DNA of 64,000 bases, taken from contig JAJTUP010000006.1 in the NCBI GenBank assembly GCA_021399435.1, positions 1,612,001-1,676,000 of the forward strand, written 5' to 3'. Shown in pieces: positions 21,583 to 30,893 of this stretch (position 1 is its first letter; the number at the start of each line of letters is the position of its first letter). The notes beneath the pieces are model-generated. The model did not search any database and was not told the DNA's origin. It worked only from the letters and a program-made list of their open reading frames with translations. This DNA comes from Diaporthe sp. PMI_573. Its lineage: Eukaryota; Ascomycota; Sordariomycetes; Diaporthales; Diaporthaceae. The position numbers were made by a program, and so were the translations under genes.

Positions 21583-23949
21583 GTCGACGTCTCCTGTTAC
21601 CGGTCGAACCACGCGGTTGGTCTTGAACACTCGCGGTCTTGCTGTCGGGGTGGGTAGTTCAGGGTTGCAGTCCACGTCACGATCGATGTCGTCGGGGCGG
21701 CGATGCCGTCGTCGATTGCGTTGTCGAATATTTTTGTGTTCTCGAGTCCCGATGATCAAATTGACCGGTGTGTTGTCGTCGGCGCCGCTGTTTGCAGCGG
21801 GTGTCGAATGGGATGAGTTGTGTCGTTTGGGGGGAGAAATGCCACGAGTCGAGGGTTTTGTGTGGTTGAGTCAGTTCGCAAGCGCGGGTCCGAAGACTGA
21901 AGTGAGAGGGTGGTGCCAGTCGAATACGCCGACGATCGGGGGGTCGGTTTACTAGTGTCGATTCAGGTCGCACACTGTAGGAAAGGGTCGTTTGGCAGTA
22001 ATCAAAACGCAGTAAAGCCGAGCGTCATCCGAGACCGTGCACGCCGTGACGACAATGACGGGCGGTGCTGAGGTCGGGGGAGGGGCAGCGACCGGATACA
22101 ACCAGTGATGGGATTGTTGTTTGGTTTGGAAAGGGTCCAAGACGAGAGTCAGTCTTGTACAACAGGTTAGACGAGATGTTCAGGAGGGGAGTGGACTGGG
22201 CGGACCGTTTACGAAGCTCTTTGATCTGGGGGGGAGGGGGGAGATGAAAGAAAAAAAGACGGGCAACGTAAGAGACTGGGGTCTGAACAAGGACGTCTGC
22301 GGGGCCCTCACGAGAGTTGGTTGTGAGTGCGGGATTGGGGGAGTGGCCACTGCGGTACAAAAGTCAGGCAAGTCAAGAGACTTTTCAGTGACGGGCGAGG
22401 CAGGTGGGTCGGCGCTAACAGTGCAGCGGTAACAGCTTGTGGTCGGAAGGGCGCCTGGCCGCTGTTAGAGGGGAAATCTCTGATCCCGAGCTAAACTAGG
22501 TACTTCATACCTCATCATCTCTGAGAGAAATACGTGTGTAGTGCGTGTACTGTGGTGTGGTCATCCCCATCCCACGCGGGGACATTCCCAAGATCGGATG
22601 CGCCCCACTCTCAGGCCAGGCCACGACGCCTCTCTGGCCAGGCCTCGCTCTCCTCTTTGCAGCCCGTGTACAGAGTAGGCACCGTGCCAGCCGTGATGCC
22701 CCCGTTGTCCGTCTGCCGGTTAAATTTAAGAGTGGGCGAGCAGCCGAACCAGTGTCGCTACCCACGACAGCACACCCCACATGGCGAGGATGGAATTATC
22801 TAATAAGTGGTGGGGCCCTGGTCAGCTCCCTCGGAGCTTGTGTCCATCCCGCACAGCAAGCCACAGGATGCAACCAAGGGCCTTAACTCGCCCACGCAGT
22901 GCCCACGCACACGAGTTAACGGGACACTTGATTGCTGGATAAGGCAGCTCCATGCGAGCCATGCCTTGTGCCTCATTTCTCCTGCACGACGGGAGCAATG
23001 CTGCCAATCCAACGCTGCTGACTGTTTGGCTGGCTGGCTGACAGGTATGACAGCCCACAGCCCGCAACCCACAACCCACACCATGTTCTGATCGCTACTG
23101 TGTACGTACAAACCCACGCAGCATCGGAGAAATATACGACCCCCGTGACAATTGAAGCCACCGGTCTTCAGAGAGAAGGCCCCCGGAGCCAGGACCCAGC
23201 GGACGACAGTACTGTGGGTTTCACCTTCTACTAGCGAAAATGCGCCCGACCGTTGCCGAATCGCCGGGGATGCACCGCGTGCCAAGTCTCTCAATGCCGC
23301 ACCAATGGACTCAAGATGTGGATTATCAAGACATTTGATCATTAATCAGCAATCGACACAACGGCCTATTGGTGCTGACGAGACTCGAGACAGCGCCCTT
23401 TTGTGTACACCCAGCCCAACATTCCACATTACAGGAGCGGCCATACGTCAGGTATCCCGCGGCGCATACCCAGTAGACTGCCTGGTCGTGACCAGCATGC
23501 AGTGCTGTATCTACACAGTACTCCGTAGTACTGGCATAGCCAGCTTGACTGCGGGTATGCCCAGTGAGAAAATGTGTCAGGCAGCCCCGCCGTTGCTGAT
23601 AAATCAAGCCTGCTTCCTCCCGTTCTTATCTCCACCACGTTTGCACGGGTGCGGTGACAGCTAAGAAATGCAAATGCCAAGCCCGGCCGTTATCAAGGTT
23701 TCAGCCGTGCATTCGCTTAGATAAGCCCTGCCATGATCCAGAGCAGACTGAGCTTCTCCTCCCGGCAGGCTGACTGTAACTGCTGAGCTTGGCGCCCAGG
23801 GTTCGCGTCACCCACGGCCTACGGCGCGTCTCACACTCAGGCCATTCCATCAACCATCGCATCATCCTACGAAGTGGTTCGGTCGCATCAAATGCCCTGC
23901 TTAATCATCTTGCGATAATGCTCCCAGTGGGCTCTGTCGTCGAGAAGAT
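21583..23949. other. Divergent intergenic region between cys3 and CHL4
   Basis: About 2.4 kb with no protein-like ORF apart from the in-frame upstream extension of cys3 to 21759. A G-rich stretch lies at 22225-22245. I looked for the CYS3 palindrome ATGRYRYCAT expected for autoregulation and found no convincing match. Confidence 0.4.
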
Positions 23950-25530
23950 ATGGCGCGTATCTCTGTCCCCACCACCGCCCGCCTCCCTTCAACCCTGCGC
24001 CTCGACTCCTCCAGCTCTACCGTCTTAAAGCATCTCAACCGTCTGAACCGGCCGTCCCTGCTCGCACTCGTGCTTGACTGGCTCGACCACAACAATGTCC
24101 CCATCTGTGCGCCCTATCTTCGGGGCCATGAAACCAACGATGACGATGACGATGACGATGACGACCCCGACCCCGCCGACCTCTATCCACCACTTTCCTC
24201 CGTCGAGGAGCTCCGGGACCTCTACTCCGACATGCAGACCCGCAAAGGCTCGAAGCGTGAGGTCGTCGACCGCATAATGGAAGGCGACTGGCGCCATGGC
24301 CTGACACTTTATCAGCTCTCAATGGCGGATCTACAACACCTCTACCAGAACCCTACTTCCCAGAAATGGAGTGCATATCAGATTATGCCTTTAAAGACAC
24401 CTACGCCGCAGCAGGCTGCAGAGGAGGACGTTCCCCCAAAAGTCGACATTACGTCTTTAAATGTGCCCCGGTTTCATCCGTCTACATTCCTACAGAACCT
24501 CCAGGCCCAGGTGCTACCCGACGTAAAGTCGCATTACAGTTTTGACCGCCCAAAGGACATGGCCCTGCTGCTACTGCGCATTTTTATCCTCGACTCGCCC
24601 TACAATACCAAGCTAGCGACATCAGCAGCCGATGGTGACGCTAGCCGGACAATATACGTGGCTTTTCCTGACGGAAGCCCGCACATATACATCAGCAAGC
24701 CGCAGAGCATCGGTCTAGCCGCCAGCAGTGAGACGAAGAGTCTCTACGCCCTGGTCCTCGAGGGAATACCCAAGGCGTTGTCGCGACCTAGGCGAAGATA
24801 CACGCTAAGGCCCACTTTCTTAAACACAAGACACATACAAGAGCTGCTGCACAGACGAGGACCGGGCAGGACGAACTCGGCCGGCGGTGGTTGGAGTATT
24901 TACGCGGACGAGAAGAAGAAAGAGTCGCCGTTGGGAACACTGCTCCCCTCGCCGCCTCTCAGCGAGGAGGATGACCGTGGATCTACGAAGGGGTCGGGTC
25001 AACGGCAAGCGCCTAGGGGTCGAGCTGTCTCGCCGGATACGGCACAATATGAGCGCAGAGTTAAGCGCGCGAGGCTGGTCGCACAAGCGAGATTTGGCGA
25101 TTCGGCAAGGATTGACGACGGCAAGGGCGTAGAAAGATTCGACGTCGTGATCGACGACCCGTTCCACGTGGGAACGGACCCTGCACACAATGATAGGGAG
25201 GCCCCTGAAAGAGAGCCGGATTCTCCGCAAAGCCGTCCCAAACATATCTCTGCCCGCAGGAGTACGATCGATATGGCGTTTGACCGGGTCCGTGAGGAGG
25301 ACGACGAAGGCGGAGGTGGTGATGACCTGGACGGCGACAACGGAACGTGGCGTCCGAGTGTTAAGCTGACCTTCCATGGACCACACGTGTTTGCCGGTGT
25401 GCGACAGCTCGTCGAGGCTGGCATCATTGATGGGGAAAAGATGCCGGGCTGGCTGACGGGCGAGGCGGGTGTGACCATCGGGGCTGTACGGCATGGCAGA
25501 ATCAGGGGCCACAAAGGCTCTGGCATATGA
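23950..25530 (+). CDS. CHL4: Kinetochore protein CHL4/Mis15 (CENP-N family)
   Basis: Intronless 526-aa protein of the constitutive centromere-associated network. The N-terminus is typical of the family: TARLPSTLRLDSSSS then a helix LNRLNRPSLLALVLDWLD. An Asp-rich loop (about 64-75) follows, then SVEELRDLYSDMQTRKGSKR and the basic patch leading to WRHGLTLYQLSMADLQHLYQ. A middle region (IYVAFPDGSPHIYISKP ... RYTLRPTFLNTRHIQELLH) and the C-terminal block (SVKLTFHGPHVFAGVRQLVE ... MPGWLTGEAGVTIGAVRHGR) also match my memory of fungal CHL4. A basic, Ser-Pro-containing linker separates the last two. In other fungi the protein pairs with Iml3/CENP-L and contacts CENP-A chromatin; that role is inferred from the family. 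It is convergent with the TatD gene (148 bp between stops). Confidence 0.88.
   Translation: MARISVPTTARLPSTLRLDSSSSTVLKHLNRLNRPSLLALVLDWLDHNNVPICAPYLRGHETNDDDDDDDDDPDPADLYPPLSSVEELRDLYSDMQTRKGSKREVVDRIMEGDWRHGLTLYQLSMADLQHLYQNPTSQKWSAYQIMPLKTPTPQQAAEEDVPPKVDITSLNVPRFHPSTFLQNLQAQVLPDVKSHYSFDRPKDMALLLLRIFILDSPYNTKLATSAADGDASRTIYVAFPDGSPHIYISKPQSIGLAASSETKSLYALVLEGIPKALSRPRRRYTLRPTFLNTRHIQELLHRRGPGRTNSAGGGWSIYADEKKKESPLGTLLPSPPLSEEDDRGSTKGSGQRQAPRGRAVSPDTAQYERRVKRARLVAQARFGDSARIDDGKGVERFDVVIDDPFHVGTDPAHNDREAPEREPDSPQSRPKHISARRSTIDMAFDRVREEDDEGGGGDDLDGDNGTWRPSVKLTFHGPHVFAGVRQLVEAGIIDGEKMPGWLTGEAGVTIGAVRHGRIRGHKGSGI
24139..24168 (+). repeat. GATGAC coding microsatellite (poly-Asp)
   Basis: Repeated GATGAC hexamers within CHL4 encode an uninterrupted Asp stretch. 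It is in frame and probably length-variable between strains. Confidence 0.85.
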
Positions 25531-25678
25531 TGACTGCTGTCATCATGCCGCGACGGTCGATTGTGTGGCATGGCTGTAGTCTAATAACTCGGCAAATTTA
25601 TGACTCTGGTCTAGTGGCTAACGACATTGCTGCACCATTTTTGGCCTTATTTATCTACCACCTTCTGGGCTCGCTATT

Positions 25679-27172
25679 TTATGATTCGTCTATTCCGAAC
25701 ACCTTGACCGTATTTTGCCATGCAGCCTCGCACACCTCCTCGACCGAGACGCCCTTGATGCCCGCCACGATTTTGGCCACCCTCTCTATCATGCAGGGTT
25801 CGTTGCGGCCCTTCACCATCGCACCTTCGACCCACTTCTCCTTCTTGACCGTCTTGAACCTCTCGATGACCTCTGACTCCTTCTTCTGGGGCTTCTTGGT
25901 TGATTGCTGTTTCTTGGGCGGCGGCTTGCCCACCGGGGGCGGCGCCTCCCCGTTCTCCGGGGTAGAAAGGGCAGGCTCGGGTGTCTCTGCCGCGGCCTTC
26001 TCCTTTCTATCTATCTCAACAAGGTATTTCCAACCCTCGTGGCTCGGCCGCACCTCACACCAGGGCCCGTCCGTTTCGATCATGAGCCTGTCAAGCCGGA
26101 CGGCGCGGACGACCTCACAGTTCTCCGCGGTCTTGAAGCTGCACCCGTTGAGGCCGATGTGGAGGCCCAGCTCCATAACCTCCCTCATCTCCTCCACGGT
26201 GCCCGTGAAGCTGTGCACCACGCCGCCCTTCTCCAGTCCCTCCAGCCTCTCACCGAACGCGGCTTTGAGGCACGCCACGAAGTCGCCGTGCGCCGCGCGG
26301 CTGTGGAGGAACAGCGGGAGCTGTGGGCTCAGCGATGCTGCGAGCGAGAGCTGGGACTTGAACGAGTGCAGCTGCAGAGACCTCGCGCAATAGTGCAGCC
26401 GGTCGTAGTCTAGGCCGAACTCACCAAAGGCCACGAGGTGCTGCTGCTGCTGCTGCTGCCCTGCTGCCCGGGCATCTTCGATCAGGCGCCGGAGGTCTGA
26501 GATGATTGTCTCGGTCTTCTCCTGGTCGACTGCTAGGCTGTCGTCTGGGATGGGCTTGTCCGGGTCTGGGCCGCACGCGGGCGTGTGCTCGCCGTCGCCG
26601 TCCTCCTCATGGGAGTGCGGGTGGGATGAGTCGAATATTGACGAGGAGCACGGGTGAATACCTGCGGTGGTGTAGACGGTGCCTGGATAGTCCTTGGCGA
26701 TCGCCAGAGCATCCCTAGAGGTCCTGAAGCTGGACCCCGTGACGATGAGTTTAGTGCAGCTGACCTGCCTGGCTCTGTCTACCAGACCGCTGAGGTCGTC
26801 ATCGTGCCTTTGCCTGCCGTTGTAGACGCCTCGGAAAATGGGATCGGCGAGGTTGATTCCGATCTGGGGCCGGTCAGGATCTTTCCGCCCGCATGCATTG
26901 CAATACGGCTAGGGGGGGGGTAAGGGGAAACGTACATCTATGTATCTTGGCCGGTAGGCTGAGGCTGAAGTTATGTTTGAAGCTCCGTTCTCGGCGGCTG
27001 TGGACGGGGATTGGGGCGGAGATTGGGATCGGGACGCCATCCTGGAGGATGCACGCACAGAGAATTGCGCTGTTGGTCTGCTTGTTGCGACTTTGACTGC
27101 GGTGAGAATGCTTGTTCTGAGCGGGCAGAGTCTGGCTCTCGTAGAAAAGGATGTGAGCGTGTTCACGGTCAT
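25679..27172 (-). CDS. TatD-family metal-dependent hydrolase/deoxyribonuclease
   Basis: A 473-aa TIM-barrel hydrolase. Exon 1 is 27172-26936 and exon 2 is 26863-25679; the 72-nt intron holds a run of 9 C on the coding strand. The barrel begins YIDIGINLADPIF, the form in which the usual H-x-H pair is absent, as in some TatD members. Metal ligands seen: Glu in AFGEFGLDYDRL, His in LFLHSRAA, His in VVHSFTGTVEEM and Asp in IETDGPWCEV. Two insertions are unusual: a His/Asp/Pro-rich loop with a Gln run before GEFGLDY, and about 60 Lys/Pro/Glu-rich residues (PPPVGKPPPKKQQSTKKPQK) before the final helices. The first 44 residues are Arg/Ser/Thr-rich without acidic residues and resemble a mitochondrial presequence; Met45 (27040) would start a form without it. 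TatD proteins are 3'-5' exonucleases linked to DNA repair and apoptosis. Confidence 0.93.
26441..26459 (-). repeat. CTG/CAG trinucleotide run encoding poly-Gln in TatD
   Basis: Six perfect CTG units on the + strand, read as CAG (Gln) in the TatD gene, just before the catalytic GEFGLDY segment. Prone to length change. Confidence 0.85.
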
Positions 27173-27969
27173 TCCTGAGACACACGCAGTGCGTCTGTGA
27201 CCGAGCTCAGATAAATCACTCCAGCAACAGGCAACAGACCTGGTGTTGACTCACACCCGGGCAGGCCACCACGACCGTGCCGCTGGGATGGTGGAGGGAT
27301 CGTGATGTGTGGGTGATGTACCCTGCTACGGCTCACCTGTGGTCGCTATCGTCAGAACACCTCAGAACCGCGGGCGAGCTGCTAGGCGCGTAAAGTGGCT
27401 CGCCGATCGGGCAGACGGCTGGCCCCTGCACTTATCTGATCTTGCCACATACAGTAAGTAATACTGGAGCACTGCACATGCTTACTGTCAGACCGTACGC
27501 GAGCAAGGTACCTAGGTAGACTATATGCCCCAGGATTCTAGGGCTACTTCTGCCGCATGCACAGTATCCCAGGTACCTGGGAAGTGCTGCAGGTTGCTGA
27601 CAGGGGCAGCACGAGCCTCTGCGCGTCCTCTCACAGCCCGCCCACAACAAGACGCGTTTTTGCTGGACTTGTTAGCAACACGCGCTTTCCAGAGCACGAC
27701 TACTTAAAACTTTCCCGGAACCGCGGTGCTTTGCTCCCTCTTCCATCCTCACTTCCACAACATCCACCCAATACCCCCCGACTTGCCCACTACTTTTTCA
27801 CTTTGTCGCGGCATAGAGCCACTTGCAATTGTCTTTGCTTCGCAGATAAACTTCCCGCCGCCTGCGGTATCCTCTCGATCTTGCCCGACCTGCAGGCCGC
27901 CACGCGGAACGCCTGCCCCTCTTCGTTCCCGTACCCCTCTCAAAGCAGACCTCACAACATCCTGACGCG
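27173..27969. promoter_or_regulatory. Divergent promoter of the TatD gene and RNR1
   Basis: An 0.8-kb region between two divergent start codons. An ACGCGT box (the MluI cell-cycle box bound by MBF/DSC1 in yeasts, which drives RNR1-type genes at G1/S) lies at 27652-27657, about 315 bp from the RNR1 ATG. It is followed by AACACGCGCTTTCC at about 27676, an E2F-like core. The last 200 bases are CT-rich leader sequence. Function of the boxes is inferred from yeast; one hexamer alone is weak evidence. Confidence 0.55.
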
Positions 27970-30893
27970 ATGTTTGTAAGAAAGCGAGGTGATTTATCCC
28001 GTCCCCTCCCTCCACTTGCAATGCCATCGGACACTGACATTTGCTCAGATGGACGCCAGGAGCGCGTCCAGTTCGACAAGATCACGGCGCGTGTCTCGCG
28101 ACTGTGTTATGGTCTTGACATGAACCATGTCGACCCGGTCCAGATCACACAGAAGGTCATTAGTGGTGTCTACGGAGGTGTCACAACCATCCAGCTGGAC
28201 GACCTGGTAAGTATCCTCGCCGGCCCTCCCCTTCCTCGGACGTCCAGGTGCTGACCGCCCCTCGAACCCAGGCCGCCGAGACTGCCGCGTACATGACCGT
28301 TACCCACCCCGACTACGCCATTCTCGCCGCGCGTATCGCAGTTTCCAACCTGCACAAGCAGACAAAGAAGCAATGGTCCACTGTGGTTAGCGATCTTTAC
28401 CACTATGTCAACCCCAAGAACCGCACACCGTCGCCCATGATCTCCCAAGAGACATATGACTGCGTCATGCGTCACAAGGAGGAGTTCGACTCCGCCATTG
28501 TCTATGACCGCGACTTCGGCTACCAATACTTCGGCTTCAAGACCCTCGAGCGCTCATATCTCCTCAAGCTCGACGGTAAAGTTGTCGAGCGGCCACAGCA
28601 CATGATCATGCGTGTCGCTGTGGGCATCTGGGGAGACGATGTCGAGAGGGTCATCGAGACCTATAACCTGATGTCGAACAAGTTCTTCACCCATGCCTCG
28701 CCCACATTGTTCAATGCTGGTACTCCTCAGCCCCAACTGTCCTCATGCTTCCTCGTCGACATGAAGGAGGACAGCATCGATGGCATTTACGACACCCTCA
28801 AGACATGTGCCATGATCTCCAAGATGGCGGGAGGCATCGGTCTGAACGTCCACCGTATCCGAGCCACCGGTTCATACATCGCTGGCACTAACGGTACCTC
28901 CAATGGCATCACCCCCATGCTGCGGGTCTTCAACAACACCGCCCGATATGTCGACCAGGGTGGCAACAAGCGTCCCGGTGCCTTCGCTATCTACCTTGAG
29001 CCGTGGCACGCTGATGTCTTCGAGTTCCTTGACCTGCGGAAGAACCACGGTAAGGAGGAGATCCGAGCCCGTGATCTTTTCCTTGCCCTCTGGATCCCCG
29101 ATCTTTTCATGAAACGGGTCGAGAAGAACGGTGACTGGACCCTCATGTGCCCCAATGAGTGCCCTGGCCTGGCCGACTGCTACGGCGAGGAGTTTGAGGC
29201 TCTCTACGAGCAGTACGAGAAGGAGGGCCGTGGTCGCAAGACCATGAAGGCCCAGAAGCTGTGGTATGCCATTCTCGAGGCTCAGACCGAGACTGGCAAC
29301 CCATTCATGCTGTACAAGGACCACGCCAACCGGAAGAGCAACCAGAAGAACCTGGGTACCATCCGCAGCTCTAACCTCTGCACTGAGATCATCGAGTACT
29401 CTGCCCCAGACGAGGTCGCCGTCTGCAACTTGGCCTCCATTGCTCTCCCCGCATATGTTGACTACGACAACAACTGCTACAACTTCCAGCAGCTGCACGA
29501 GGTTACGCAGGTCGTCGTCCGCAACCTGAACAAGATCATTGATGTCAACCACTATCCGGTCAAGGAGGCATACAACAGCAACATGCGACACCGACCCATT
29601 GGTGTCGGTGTTCAGGGTCTTGCTGACGCGTTCTTGGCCCTCCGTATGCCTTTCGACTCCCCAGAGGCTCGTGAGCTGAACCAGCAGATCTTCGAGACCA
29701 TCTACCACGCTGCCCTCACCGCATCAAGCGACATTGCAAAGCTGGAGGGCCCCTACCAGACATACGAGGGCAGCCCCGTCTCACAGGGCATCCTTCAATT
29801 CGACATGTGGAATGTGAAGCCTTCTGACCTCTGGGACTGGGATGCGCTCAAGGACAAGATCAAGGAGACCGGTATCCGCAATAGCTTGTTGCTGGCGCCA
29901 ATGCCCACTGCGTCCACGTCGCAGATCCTGGGTAACAATGAGTGCTTCGAGCCATACACCTCCAACATCTACCAGCGACGTGTGCTCGCTGGCGAGTTCC
30001 AGGTCGTCAACCCTTGGCTCCTCAGGGATCTGACAGAGCTCGGCTTGTGGTCTGAGGCCATGAAGAACCGTATCATCGCCGAGGATGGTTCCATTCAGAA
30101 CATTCCTAGTATCCCAGCTGATATCAAGGCCCTGTACAAGACCGTCTGGGAGATCTCTCAGAGGACCATCGTGCAGATGGCTGCTGACCGTGGTGCCTTC
30201 ATTGACCAGTCTCAGTCTCTAAACATCCACATGCGAGAGCCATCTATGGGCAAGATCACTAGCATGCACTTCGCGGGCTGGAAGCTCGGTCTCAAGACTG
30301 GCATGTACTACCTCCGCACTCAGGCAGCTGCCGCACCCATCCAGTTCACTGTCGACCAGGAGGCACTCAAGATCCAGGAGCAAGCCGGTGCTAAGCACAG
30401 CGGCCTTGGCAAGCGTGCGCCCCCAGCCGGCATGTGGCAGCCCTCAGCTAGTAGCTTTGTGCGCCCCATGTATGCGAAGAAGGAGTCGATCAGCGGCAGC
30501 AAGACAATGAGGTCTAATGGAATCCCCACGCCGAGCATCACGCCGCCTCCTTCGACTCCGTCTGTCGACCAAGAGGCAGCAGCACGTATCTTGTCATCTC
30601 CCTCTAAGCCCAGGACCGTCCCGTTCAGGGCCGATCAAGAGGAGGGCGAGAGCCCCAAGGCTCTGCCCATCGAGCCCGCAGAGAAGCCCGCGGAGGAGGA
30701 GCTTCTGGACGGCAATAAGCCGGACAGCCAGTCCGAGGACAAGGACGGCGACAGCGCTGACCGGGAGCACGATATCTACTCGCAAGCTGTCCTGCAATGT
30801 AAGCATCGACCTGTTGTGTTTCCGGGTACATTTACTGACAACCTCAAAGGTAGCATTGATAACCCCGAGTCCTGCGTGATGTGCAGTGGTTAG
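27970..30893 (+). CDS. RNR1: Ribonucleotide reductase large (R1) subunit
   Basis: Class Ia R1 subunit, 915 aa. It reduces ribonucleoside diphosphates to dNDPs with the R2 partner in the cytosol. Exons are 27970-27988 (19 nt), 28049-28206, 28272-30798 and 30850-30893. Spliced, the start reads [17 protein letters not shown], the opening of the ATP-cone (dATP activity site). The redox pair is Cys218 (LSSCFLVDM) and the Cys in [20 protein letters not shown] carries the Asn/Cys/Glu active-site triad, and GMYYLRTQ the Tyr-Tyr radical relay. [21 protein letters not shown] is also present. A disordered acidic linker leads to the C-terminal swinging arm ending CVMCSG. The first intron (60 nt) and last intron (51 nt) are both multiples of three without stop codons, so retained transcripts stay in frame. 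The spliced forms fit the family exactly. Confidence 0.98.

Noticed and set aside
24820..25512. 230-codon ORF antisense to CHL4
   Set aside because: It overlaps a confident gene entirely and reads as a shadow frame.
28872..29708. 278-codon ORF antisense to RNR1
   Set aside because: It mirrors the strong codon bias of RNR1 on the other strand and has no domain signal.
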